Assembly (NCBI GenBank): GCA_038501195.1
Contig: JBBPUQ010000010.1
Coordinates: forward strand, 1,815,501-1,879,500
Length of the DNA: 64,000 nt
Origin: Nemania diffusa
Lineage: Eukaryota; Ascomycota; Sordariomycetes; Xylariales; Xylariaceae
Direction: 5' to 3'
The notes beneath the pieces were generated by a model. It searched no databases. It was not told the origin of the DNA and saw only the letters and a program-made list of their open reading frames with translations. Shown here in pieces: positions 39,383 through 51,790 of this stretch. A program made the translations under genes and the position numbers. How positions within the stretch are numbered: the first letter of the stretch is position 1; the number at the start of each line of letters is the position of its first letter.

Positions 39383-39912
39383 TGTTATAATTATAATAAT
39401 TAATAACCGACTTATTAATATAAGCTTTTTAAATATTAAGTTTTAACAACTTAATATTTTGTACTTTTTTGCAATATATAGCGAAAACTATGTTTTAATA
39501 ATTTGAAAGTTTAAACTTTAAATATAACATTATACTAAGTTATTTAAAAGCTACAAGTTTAAAATGTAGTAAAAAGGAAATATATACAACTTTTTAATAT
39601 TTATTAATAGCTAAGTCCCACTTTTGCCTATATATAATATAAATATAAATAAATAAATGCTTTAAAGTTCGACTATAGTGTTAGTTTTTACTAATTCAAA
39701 GTTGGCTTTTATATATATATACTACATTGTACAAAAGTTAACTATAAAAAGAAATAATATAACATTATTATAACTATAACAATTAATAACTGATTTATTA
39801 ATATAAGCTTTTTAAGTATTAAGTTTTAACAATTTAATATTTTATACTTTTTTACAATATATAGCAAAAACTATATTTTAATAGTTTAAAAGTTTAAACT
39901 TTAAATATAACA
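39383..39912 (+). mobile_element. Small element with 147-bp direct terminal repeats (TRIM-like)
   Basis: Terminal repeats at 39,383-39,529 and 39,766-39,912 are both exactly 147 bp, with no indels. By my count they differ at about 13 sites, all transitions. The left repeat starts TGTTATA and ends TATAACA, the TG...CA form of LTRs; the right copy starts TA. The 236-bp interior has no ORF and keeps more G/C (AAGTCCCACTTTTGCC). The size and layout match terminal-repeat retrotransposons in miniature. No primer-binding site or clean target duplication could be seen, so a duplicated solo repeat is an alternative. Confidence 0.6.
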
Positions 39913-40134
39913 ATTTATATATATATATATTATATATATAAAATTTTTTTTTAAATATAATAATAATAATAAAATTATATAATTATAATATTATATTTTG
40001 TTTTAATTTTATTAAATATAATTAATAATATAAAATTAAATTAATATTAATTAATAATTATATTATTTTTTATTAATTTTAATAATAATATATTATAAAT
40101 TAATAAAATTTAAAAATAAAAGTTAATTAAAATA

Positions 40135-40415
40135 ATTATTAAATTAATAATTTAATAAAATTTATTTATATATATTAAATATATATAATTTAAATTTAAA
40201 CTAGAACTTTTATTAAATAATTAAATAAATAAAAAATATAAAAATTTATTAAAATTTATAAAATTTACAAGTTTTATATATATATATATATAAATAATTT
40301 ATATATAACTTTTTTAATTATATTTTTTTTTATAAAATATATATATAAATTTTAAATTTTATAAATTATTTTAAATTTATATATATATATATATATATAA
40401 AAAGTTTTATTAATA
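40135..40415 (+). repeat. 5' LTR of element A
   Basis: Aligns to the 308-bp LTR of element B from TATTAAATTAATAATTTAAT (B: TGTTGAACCAATGACTTAAC) to TTTTATTAATA (B: TTCCATTAACA). The first 81 bases align without gaps. About 27 bp are missing in the 3' part. Confidence 0.85.
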
Positions 40416-40896
40416 TTAATTAATAATTATAAAATGTAATTATAAATTATTAAAATAAAAAAACAAAAATTAATTGTTATTAAAAATAACTTTTATATTA
40501 TATATATTTTTTTTATATAAAAAATAAATTATTATTTTTATTAATTAATTAAAAATATATTAAATTAACTATTAAATAAATAAAGTTTAATTATTATAAA
40601 ATTAAAATTTTTTTTATAACAATTTTATTAATTTTTATATAAAAATTAATAAAACTATAAACTATTTTATATATTTAATTTTTTAATTATTTTAATTATT
40701 TTATAATTTTTATTTTTTTATTTTTTATATTTATATTAATATTAATAATAAAAACAACAATAATAATAATACTTATAATAATTTAATAGCTTTATATAAT
40801 AAAAATAACTTTATATATAAAAATATAGCTAAAAATAATAATATTTAAATAAAGATTTAAAAAAAAAAACTAAATTTAAAATATTAAAATATAACT

Positions 40897-40901
40897 ATTA
40901 A
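40897..40901 (+). other. Target-site duplication, left (ATTAA)
   Basis: Five bases next to the left LTR of element B, repeated at 46,813-46,817. Confidence 0.85.
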
Positions 40902-41209
40902 TGTTGAACCAATGACTTAACAGGACTTGTACGTACGCACTAGGTGTGTACAACCAGGACCTGGACTAGGACCTTTATTAAGTAACCGAATAGATAAGGA
41001 ATACAGGGACCCACTGGGATCCATAGGACCCACAGGTCCTATGCACACATACATGTAAATAATTTACGTACGACCTTTTTGGTCGTATTTCCTTTTGTAG
41101 AACATATATACGAATTAATACAAAATTTTAGGACTTAGAAACAAACTTTAAACTTTACAAATTACTCCAAATCTTTTTATATATATATATACAAAAAGTT
41201 CTATTAATA
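40902..41209 (+). repeat. 5' LTR of element B
   Basis: 308 bp, starting TGTTGAACC and ending CTATTAATA (CA mutated to TA). Its outer half keeps many G/C bases, including GGACCCACTGGGATCC; its interior-side half is AT-mutated. Confidence 0.93.
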
Positions 41210-43004
41210 CTAATTAGTAATTGCAAAACGCAATTATAAATTAGCAAAATGAAAAAGCAGAGCTTAGTTATAAAGTAGCTTTTGTGCTAGATTTTTTATT
41301 TTTTGTATAAGAAATAAACTACTATTTGTATTAATTAGCAAAAAAAGAATTGAATTAATTATTAAATAAAAAAACCTAACTATTGTAAAATTAAGAATTT
41401 TTTTTATATAATATTTAGTTATTTCTATATAAAAATCAATAAAACTATAAGCTATTTTATATATTTAACTTTTTAACTATTTTATTTATTTATTTATTTT
41501 TTTACTTTTATATTTATTACTTTTTACAACTATATTAAAACTTGCAACAAAATTAGTTACAGCAGCTGCAACTACAGCAGCTAAAACTAACTATTTTGAA
41601 TCTTTAAACGAAAAATTGTACTTATTTTTATATAAAAATATAGCTAAAAAAAGCAGCATTAACATTTTTAAATAAAAAAGTAAAACTAACTTTAAATATT
41701 GAAATATTACTATTAATTTAAACGATTTAATTATTTTAATATAAATATTTATATATTTTATATAATATTTAAAAAAATATATACAACTAAAAATCGAAAA
41801 AGAATAGTTTATATAAATGTTTGTAATAAATTTCGAAAATTAAATAAAACTTATATTTGTAAATATTAATTATATATTTAAATATATATTTGTTATAATA
41901 GCTATAAATAATAAAAAAATCAAAATATATAAAAATATATATAACAACAAACTTATATATATATTTAAAAAATTTAGCAATAACAATAACAATAAAAAAT
42001 CGGATAATAATATGTTTGTATAAACAGCTTTAATATTTATACTAGCGAATATATTAGAACTTTTAATTATATAAACAAACTATTTAATATTACAATTAGC
42101 TATATTAAAACTAGTAACATTAATATACTATGTAGTATTTAGTACAAATAATTAAATATTCAATTTTTTTGTATAAACAAAAACTTAAAAACTTATACTT
42201 ACTTTTAGGATTTTTACTGTATATTTTGCGCTTTTATTTATATATAAAAATCGGTTATACAAACTTTTTTTTATTTAAATTATTTATAATAGTTTAATTA
42301 AAATAGTTTAATTTACTATATTTACTAAAGTATAACGATTTAACTAGAACTATAACAGTAAACTATATAATATATTATATAATAAAGTTTAAATTTTTAT
42401 TTTAATATATTGTCGACTTAAAATTATTAAAAAATAATACTATATAGTATTTTTTTTTATATTGAAAAAAAAAGCTAAATAGTACTATTTTAACTATATT
42501 AGTCTAATATATAAATAAAATAAAATTTATATAATATTTAATAATTATTTTAATATAACAGTTAACTATAGTTAATATTAAACTAATTAAACTATTATTA
42601 CTTTTATATAAATAAAACAAAACAATTTAACAAAAACAATATTTGAAATATTAAAAACTATAATTAACAAACTTTAACTTATATAATATATTTTAAAACT
42701 TAGCTACTATAAAAAAATATTACTTTATATAATAGTTGTATAAATATGTTTTAGTATATTTGAGCTTAAACTTGCTTTAATTAATTAGAAACTTATATAT
42801 AAAGCATTATTTTCTAATTTGCAAATAGTACTACAAGTTTTTTTTAATCGAAAAATAAACTACTATTATATAACAAATATTTATTTTGTTAATAAACAAT
42901 ATAATACTAAGTATTTAAAACGATTATATAATTATAGCTTTAAAAAAAATTTTCGTTAAAAACTATAGCAATTATACAATAAAAATAACAGAAGTAACAA
43001 AAAG

Positions 43005-43046
43005 TGTTTTATTTATAAAAAGTTTAGTTATTAGTCTACTAACTAC
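43005..43046 (+). pseudogene. Zinc-knuckle-like remnant of element B
   Basis: The frame reads CFIYKKFSY, stop, STNY. Reversing single C-to-T or G-to-A changes would allow cysteines at the two inner Y positions, tryptophan at the TAG and histidine at the last Y, a Cys-x2-Cys-x4-Cys-x4-His spacing. This is consistent with the Gag zinc knuckle of fungal copia-type elements. Confidence 0.5.
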
Positions 43047-44243
43047 AGCTAATAAAAAAAATCGAAAATAAAAAAGCAATATTTTGCTATATACAATATT
43101 TTAAAATAAAAAGTTTTATTGTATAAAAAATATAATATATTTATATTAAATTATAAAAATAATAAAAACTTTTTATATAATAATAAATCTAATAACAACT
43201 TAAATTTTAAAACTAAAAATAAAACAGTTTAATTTTTAATAAATTTAGTATATTTTTATTATATAACAAAAAAAAATATATATATTTAAAACTAAATATT
43301 AATATTAAACAATTTTTATTTAAACAGTTAATATAGTATAAAATACTAAAATATTTTATAAAATATTAGCATAACTAAAGTTTCAACTATTAAAAAAGCT
43401 TAAGTTAAAACTTTTGTACAAAAAAACCTTTTTGTATAAATAAACTAAACTTCAAATAATATAGCAATTTGATTTAATAGTATTAAAAGTTTTAAAACTA
43501 TAAGTATTATAACAATTTTAATATCGATTGAATTAATTAAATTTTATATTTTAAATATATTAACTCTGTTTTTATTATTGCTATAAAATGTAAATCAATT
43601 ATACATTTATTTTAATAATATATAAAACATAATTGTACAATAAAATAGTATAACAATATCAATTGTATAAAAATAAAAACATTTGTTTTTTAATGTTAAC
43701 TGATCAAAAGCTATAAGTTACTTTATAAAATAAAAGCTTTAAAAATTATATTGTTAATTTAAATACTTTTATATAAAAAGATTTATAAAGTTATTATAAA
43801 AAGTTAAATATAATAACATTAACATTTTAATATTTCGAAAAATCAAAAAGTTTTGCTACTATTGTTAATTATATAACTAAGCTTTAAAAAAATTTAAATT
43901 TTTGCTAAAAAACAAATGTAATTTCAATTATAAAATTATTATCGATGTTATATAAATTAATAAATAACTAATTTTATATATAATTAATATAAATATTTTG
44001 TTTTAAGCAGCTAAATTTTTAAAGTTTTTAAATATATACAATATTTAAAATATATTATACCAATGTTAAATTTTAGTATACTAAAAACTATCCGATTATA
44101 TTATATATAATTTCAGTACAAATTTTTTGTTCGAAAAATTTCGTAATAATATATAACTAGTTAAAACTTTGTATAAAAAAATATTTATTAAAGCATATTA
44201 AACTATTAAAAAAGTCAAACAAATATATATATTACTTTATTAT

Positions 44244-44492
44244 ATGTTTAATATTTTGTACAAAAAAATCAGTTATTATACAAATAAAAAAACAATATTA
44301 CAAATAGCTATAAAAACTTTAAATAATATAGCTGGATTAAATAGTTTTATATTTATACTACTAGTTTTTAAAGCTTACTTTAAAATTAACAGCGACTTAT
44401 TTTTTTTGCTAAAAATTATTCAAAAAGCAAAAGCTATACAAAAAGCTATAAAAATATTAAAAAATATTTATATAAAAATTAATATTAACTAA
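44244..44492 (+). pseudogene. Integrase-linked polyprotein fragment of element B (82 codons open)
   Basis: Reads TNKKTILQIAIKTLNNIAG and, further on, FILLVFKAYFKI and IQKAKAIQKAIKI. The pattern fits the region after the integrase core in fungal LTR polyproteins, where a (L/V)LVFGAYPR-type motif is followed by QRAxAIxKAM. Many residues are shifted as expected for C-to-T change (Pro to Leu or Phe, Arg to Lys). The open frame is a surviving fragment, not a gene. The same region in element A (about 49,205-49,440) is closed. Confidence 0.6.
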
Positions 44493-45557
44493 ATTATACA
44501 AACTAAAAACAAACTAGTATTATTGTACAAAGTATTTTCTTTATTTTTTTAAAATAAAGTTATAATATAAAAAAAATAAAAAAGCTAAATAAAACTATAT
44601 AAAATTTTTACGATTAAAAATTATAACATTACAGTTAATATAATAAATAAATTAACTAAGTTTTATTATATATAAGTTAAACTATATTACTAACAAAAAG
44701 TTATATTTAATTTATTATATAAAAAGAATAACTTTTTATATAATTTTTTTTAAACTGTTAAATAGCTGCAACTTTAATACAAAAGCAAACCGAAAAAGTT
44801 ATTTATATTTACTAGCAACTAGTACTTTGTACCAAAAGAGATTAATAACTATGTTTTAGCTATATAATTAAAATAAAACAGTATAATTATTATATTTAAT
44901 ATATTTTTTAAATAATTAAATATAATTAAAATAAATATATTAACAACTTAAAGTATATTTTAGTTTATATAATATAACTTAAATTAATATAACTAAATAA
45001 AAATTTTTTAAACTAAGTTTATATAAAAAGTTAAAAATAAAACAACTAAGCTATATAAAAAGTTTAAATTAATTATATAAAGTTATAAAAATAACAATAA
45101 AGTTTGAATTTTTATATAAGTACTAATAATCTAATATATAAATCAACAGTTTATTATAGCTTTAAAACTGTTGCTTATTTAAAACTATAGTATATATATA
45201 AAACTATAAAATATTTTTTAAATATATATACAGTTATACAACAAATTAAACCGAAAAATTTATACTTACTTGCTAAAAAAACTAAAAAATAAATACTTTA
45301 TAAACATTATGTTTTAAATTATATAACTATTATATAAATTAATTAAATTAAAATTATATTAGTATAAAATTTACTACAAATATTACTGCTAAAAATTAAA
45401 TATAAAAATATTTATATATAATTTATATTTGCTATATATTAAAAAAAAACCTAATAAATTTACAATTATAAGATTTTAAATAAATAATACTTTTAGTATT
45501 ATATTTAAGAAGTTTTTGTATAAAAAAAAAACTAAGCTATTATTTCGTACAAAATTA

Positions 45558-45608
45558 AAAGCAAAATTAACGCTTGAATATTCTGTTAAATTTAATAGAA
45601 GCAAAATC
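45558..45608 (+). pseudogene. Reverse-transcriptase-linked fragment of element B
   Basis: The frame reads KAKLTLEYSVKFNRSKI. It resembles the stretch after the catalytic motif in fungal Ty1/copia-like reverse transcriptases, where a conserved K-P-R-x-x-L-T then L-x-F-N-G is usual. The flanks are broken by stops. Confidence 0.45.
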
Positions 45609-46504
45609 TAAATAAATAAACAGGATTTTCTTTTTATTTAATAAAAATAAGCTAAACAACTATATATTATTAACTTTTGTACAAAAAATTATTTTTAGCA
45701 ATATGTTGTTTAGTAAGCCTAAAGAGCATATATTGCATTAATATACTAATTAGAAATATTGTACAACTTGTTAATTATTATATAAATTCAAAAGCTGTTA
45801 AAAAACGATATTAAAATATTAAACATATAAATACAGTAGCAAATTAATAATATACAGTAAAAACTATACTATATATTTTTAAATTTTAGTTATATAAAAA
45901 TCTTTATTTTTATTAATAAAACGTTTGTAAATAATAAAGATTTAAATTTTTAAATCGGATTTATAATTGTACTAGTTAACAAAAGTTATACAAAAAATAT
46001 TTTTGTAATCAAAAGTAATATTGTTTATTAAAATTTAATTAAATATAAATAAGTTATATATAATATATTAGCAAATAAGTTATATAGCATAGTTAATAGA
46101 TTTAACTATATTATTGTACTTAGTACAACTTTTTAGAAAATTATTTATACGATAGAATTATTAACTATATTATTAGTTATATATATTAATTCTAAGTTTT
46201 TATATAAATATTTAGTTAAACTAAGAATTATATAAAAAAAGTAACTTATAATCAACATTATATCATTTCGAAAAATATATAAAAATTGTAAAATCATAGA
46301 AATATATTAAATCGATAGTAAAAATAACTTAATAAATATTTATACAAAAAAAGCATTTAATTAAGTATTAAAAAAACTAGTTAATATAAATAAACTAATT
46401 ATATAAATAAAAGTATATATAAATTAATTAAATAACAGAAAAAATAACAAAAAATTAGTTAATATTAGAATTAAAGTTACTGTATAAAAAAAAAAAATCT
46501 TTAG

Positions 46505-46812
46505 TGTTAAATTAATGACTTAACAAAACTTATATATATATATTAAGTATATACAACTAAAACTTGAATTAGAACTTTTATTAAGTAACTGAATAAATAA
46601 AAAATATAAGGACCTACTAGGATCTACAAGACTTATAAGTCCTATACACATATATATGTAAATAATTTGTGTATAACTCTTTTAGTTATATTTCTTTTTA
46701 TAAAATATATATATAAATCAATATAGAATTTTAAGACCTAAAAACAGACCCTAAACCCCACAGATTACTCCGAATCCTTTTGTATATATATGTACGAAAA
46801 GTTCCATTAACA
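46505..46812 (+). repeat. 3' LTR of element B
   Basis: 308 bp, starting TGTTAAATTAATG and ending CCATTAACA. It is identical in length to the 5' LTR, and the differences I read are transitions. Here the outer (3') half is the better preserved one, for example GACCCTAAACCCCACAG. Confidence 0.93.
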
Positions 46813-46817
46813 ATTAA
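46813..46817 (+). other. Target-site duplication, right (ATTAA)
   Basis: Partner of 40,897-40,901. Beyond it, alignment to the interior of the family resumes where the left flank stopped. Confidence 0.85.
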
Positions 46818-49800
46818 CTTTAATATTTTTTTAAAATTTATATAATTAATAATATATTTTATATAATTATATATAATTAAAAGTTAAAAATAAATAATTT
46901 ATATAAATATTTATAATAAATTTTAATAAATAAACAAAACTTATATTTATAAATATTAATTATATATTTAAATAAAAGTTTAATATTATAATTAAATATA
47001 ATTTAAATATTTAATTATATAATATAATATATAATAATAACTTTATTTATATTTTTAAAAAATATAAAAATAAAAATAATTATAAATTTAATAATAATAT
47101 ATTTATATAAATAATATTAACTTTAATATTTATATTAATAAATATATTAAAACTTTTTATTATATAAATAAATTTTTTAATATTATAACTAGTTATATTA
47201 AAATTAACAATATTAATATATAATATAATATTTAATATAAATAATTAAATATTTTTTTTTATATAAATAAAAATTTAAAAATTTATATTTATTTTTAAAA
47301 TTTTTTTTATATATTTTATATTTTTATTTATATATATAAATCAATTATATAAACTTTTTTTTATTTAAATTATTTATAATAATTTAATTAAAATAATTTA
47401 ATTTATTATATTTATTAAAATATAACAATTTAATTAAAACTATAATAATAAATTATATAATATATTATATAATAAAGTTTAAATTTTAATTTTAATAAAT
47501 TATTAATTTAAAATTATTAAAAAATAAAATTATATAATATTTTTTTTTATATTAAAATAAAATTTATATAATATTTAATAATTATTTTAATATAATAATT
47601 AATTATAATTAATATTAAATTAATTAAATTGTTATTAATTTTATATAAATAAAATAAAATAATTTAATAAAAATAATATTTGAAATATTAAAAATTATAA
47701 TTAATAAATTTTAATTTATATAATATATTTTAAAATTTAATAATTATAAAAAAATATTATTTTATATAATAGTTATATAAATATATTTTAATTAATTAAA
47801 AATTTATATATAAAGTTTTATTTTTTAATTTATAAATAATATTATAAATTTTTTTAATTAAAAAATAAATTATTATTATATAATAAATATTTATTTTATT
47901 AATAAATAATATAATATTAAATATTTAAAACAATTATATAATTATAATTTTAAATTTTTTTTTTATTAAAAACTATAATAATTATATAATAAAAATAATA
48001 AAAATAATAAAAAATATTTTATTTATAAAAAGTTTAATTATTAATTTATTAATTATAACTAATAAAAAAAATCAAAAATAAAAAATTAATATTTTATTAT
48101 ATATAATATTTTAAAATAAAAAGTTTTATTATATAAAAAATATAAAATATTTATATTAAATTATAAAAATAATAAAAACTTTTTATATAATAATAAATTT
48201 AATAATAATTTAATTTTTAATAAATTTAATATATTTTTATTATATAATAAAAAAAATATATTATTTAAAACTAAATAATAATAGTAAATAATTTTTATTT
48301 AAATAATTAATATAATATAAAATATTAAAATATTTTATAAAATATTAATATAATTAAAGTTTTAATTATTAAAAAAGTTTATATTAAAACTTTTATATAA
48401 AAAAACTTTTTTATAAAAATAAATTAAATTTTAAATAATATAACAATTTAATTAAATAATATTAAAAGTTTTAAACTTATAAATATTATAATAAATTTAA
48501 TATTAATTAAATTAATTAAATTTTATATTTTAAATATATTAATTTTATTTTTATTATTATTATAAAATATAAATTAATTATATATTTATTTTAATAATAT
48601 ATAAAATATAATTATATAATAAAATAATATAATATTATTAATTATATAAAAATAAAAACATTTATTTTTTAATATTAATTAATTAAAAGCTATAAATTAT
48701 TTTATAAAATAAAAGTTTTAAAAATTATATTATTAATTTAAATATTTTTATATAAAAAAATTTATAAAATTATTATAAAAAATTAAATATAATAATATTA
48801 ATATTTTAATATTTTAAAAAATTAAAAAATTTTATTATTATTATTAATTATATAATTAAAATTTAAAAAAATTGAAATTTTTATTAAAAACTAAATATAA
48901 TTTTAATTATAAAATTATTATTAATATTATATATAATTAATATAAATATTTTATTTTAAATAAATAAATTTTTAAAATTTTTAAATATATATAATATTTA
49001 AAATATATTATATTAATATTAAATTTTAATATATTAAAAACTATTTAATTATATTATATATAATTTTAATATAAACTTTTTATTTAAAAATTTTATAATA
49101 ATATATAATTAATTAAAACTTTATATAAAAAAATATTTATTAAAATATATTAAATTATTAAAAAAATTAAACAAATATATATATTATTTTATTATATATT
49201 TAATATTTTATATAAAAATATTAATTATTATATAAATAAAAAAATAATAATATAAATAATTATAAAAGTTTTATATAATATAATTAAATTAAATAGTTTT
49301 ATATTTATTTTATTAATTTTTAAAGTTTATTTTAAAATTTATAATAATTTTTTTTTTTATTAAAAATTATTTAAAAAATAAAAGTTATATAAAAAACTAT
49401 AAAAATTTTAAAAAATATTTATATAAAACTTAATATTAATTAAATTATATAAATTAAAAATAAATTAATATTATTATATAAAATATTTTTTTTTATTTTT
49501 TTAAAATAAAATTATAATATAAAAAAAATATAAAAATTAAATAAAATTATATAAAATTTTTATAATTAAAAATTATAATATTATAAATAATATAATAAAT
49601 AAATTAATTTAATTTTATTATATATAAATTAAATTATATTATTAATAAAAAACTATATTTAATTTATTATATAAAAAAAATTATTTTTTATATAATTTTT
49701 TTTAAATTATTAAATAATTATAACTTTAATATAAAAATAAATTAAAAAAATTATTTATATTTATTAATAATTATATTTTAATTATATAATTAAAATAAAA

Positions 49801-50885
49801 TAATATAATTATTATATTTAATATATTTTTTAAATAATTAAATATAATTAAAATATATTTTAATTTATATAATATAATTTAAATTAATATAACTAAATAA
49901 AAATCTTTTAAATTAAATTTATATAAAAAAATAAAAATAAAATAACTAAATTATATAAAAAGTTTAAATTAATTATATAAAGTTATAAAAATAATAATAA
50001 AATTTAAAGTTTTATATAAATATTAATAATTAATTATAACTTTAAATTTATATAAAATTAAAAATAAAATTTAAATAAATAAATAAAATCTTTTTTTTAT
50101 TTAATAAAAATAAATTAAATAATTATATATTATTAACTTTTATATAAAAAATTATTTTTAATAATATATTATTTAATAAATTTAAAATATATATAATAAA
50201 TTAATATATTAATTAAAAATATAATATAATTTATTAATTATTATATAAGTTTAAAAACTATTAAAAATTTTTTTAAAATATTAAATATTTAAATATAATA
50301 ATAAATTAATAATATATAATAAAAATTATATTATATATTATTAAATTTTAATTATATAAAAATTTTTATTTTTATTAATAAAATATTTATAAATAATAAA
50401 AATTATATAAAAAATTCTTTTATAATTAAAAATAATATTATTTATTAAAATAACTTAAATATAAATAAATTATATATAATATATTAATAAATAAATTATA
50501 TAATATAATTAATAAATTTAATTATATTATTATATTTAATATAACTTTTTAAAAAATTATTTATATAATAAAATTATTAATTATATTATTAATTATATAT
50601 ATTAATTTTAAATTTTTATATAAATATTTAATTAAATTAAAAACTATATAAAAAATATAATTTATAATTAATATTATATTATTTTAAAAAATATATTAAA
50701 ATAAAAAAATTATATAAATATATTAAATTAATTATAAAAATAATTTAATAAATATTTATATAAAAAAAACATTTAATTAAATATTAAAAAAACTAATTAA
50801 TATAAATAAATTAATTATATAAATAAAAATATATATAAATTAATTAAATAATAAAAGAAATAATAAAAAATTAATTAATATTAAT
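46818..50885 (+). pseudogene. Element A interior, right portion
   Basis: Collinear with element B from about 41,725 to 46,460, with several deletions. Clear anchors are 46,895 against 41,805, 48,010 against 43,000, 49,205 against 44,270 and 50,800 against 46,385. The zinc-knuckle TGT codon has become TAT. Coding content is lost. Confidence 0.85.
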
Positions 50886-51381
50886 AATAAATTTAAAAAT
50901 TAAATTATATTATATATTTTAAAAAAAAAATTAAAATTAAAAAAAATAAAAAATAAATTTAATTTTTTAAATTAAATTAATATATTTATATAAATATTTT
51001 TTTATTTATTATTTTTATTGTTTTATATTTATTATTTTATTTAAATTTTAATAAATTTATTATTTTAAATAAATAATAAAATTTATTTAATTATTTTAAT
51101 TATTTATTAATTATATTATATATATTAATTATTTTTAAAATTTATTTATTTAAATATAAATATAATTTATAATAATTTTTTTTATATTAAAAAAAATTAA
51201 TTTAAATTTATATTATATTAAATATTTAAATTATAAGTTTTTTTTTAAAATAATATTATTATATAATAAAAAAATATTTTTAATATATATAATTAATTTA
51301 TATATAAAAGCTTTTAATTTTTATTATTTTATTATTATATTAATAATTAATTTAATAAAATATTAATTTTTATATATATAA
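50886..51381. other. AT-only spacer
   Basis: About 500 bp of nearly pure A/T between the broken right end of element A and the first C-family LTR. No feature can be recognised. Confidence 0.5.
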
Positions 51382-51553
51382 TATTATATAAAGTTTATAA
51401 AAAAACAAAGTTTTAAATAAATAATATTATATTATATAAAAAATTTATAAAAAAAAAAAAAAAAAAAATTTAAAACTTTTTATATAAAAAAATTATTTAT
51501 ATATATATATATAAAATAATTTAAAACAATAATAAATAAAATTATTTATTTAA
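51382..51553 (+). repeat. C-family LTR, truncated and heavily mutated (C0)
   Basis: Aligns to the first about 170 bp of the LTR at 58,025 (TATTATATAAAGTTTATAAA, then the poly-A tract and the TTATATATATATATATA tract) and stops at ATTTATTTAA, directly against the next LTR. Confidence 0.75.
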
Positions 51554-51790
51554 TATTATATAAAACTTATAAAAAAAGTAAAGCTTTAAATAAATAAAGC
51601 TATATTATATAAAAAATTTACAAATAAAAAAAAAAAAAAAAAAGTTAAAAATTTTTTTGTAAAAAAATTACTTATATATATATATATAAAACAGTTTAAA
51701 ATAGCAGTAAATAAAATTACTTATTTAACTAAGTAATAAAACTATTTAATTTATTTAAATAATTAAACTAATACTAATTAATTATAATTA
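51554..51790 (+). repeat. C-family LTR 1
   Basis: About 237 bp. Starts TATTATATAAAACTTATAAA, contains a run of 17 A and a TA tract, and ends near TTAATTATAA. It matches 58,025-58,260 throughout with transition differences. Confidence 0.85.

Larger units (their letters stand above)
40902..46812 (+). mobile_element. Element B: 5.9-kb LTR retrotransposon, probably Ty1/copia-like, inactivated
   Basis: Two direct 308-bp LTRs (40,902-41,209 and 46,505-46,812) flank a 5,295-bp interior, with ATTAA target duplications on both sides. The interior is less mutated than element A but is broken by many TAG and TAA codons. In order, readable scraps are a zinc-knuckle-like motif (about 43,005), an integrase-linked region (44,244-44,492) and a reverse-transcriptase-linked stretch (about 45,558). 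Integrase before reverse transcriptase is the Ty1/copia order; this assignment rests on remembered family patterns. Before the 3' LTR, a run of twelve A followed by TCTTTAG (46,487-46,504) sits where the polypurine tract belongs. Confidence 0.9.
40135..50885 (+). mobile_element. Element A: older, heavily RIP-mutated LTR retrotransposon, split by element B
   Basis: Segments 40,135-40,896 and 46,818-50,885 align collinearly with element B, covering LTR, 5' interior and then the remaining interior, but nearly every C and G has become T or A. The split falls exactly at element B and its ATTAA target duplication. The right end stops matching B at about 50,885, just before where a 3' LTR should begin, and no 3' LTR is visible. 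It has no open reading frames. Confidence 0.85.
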
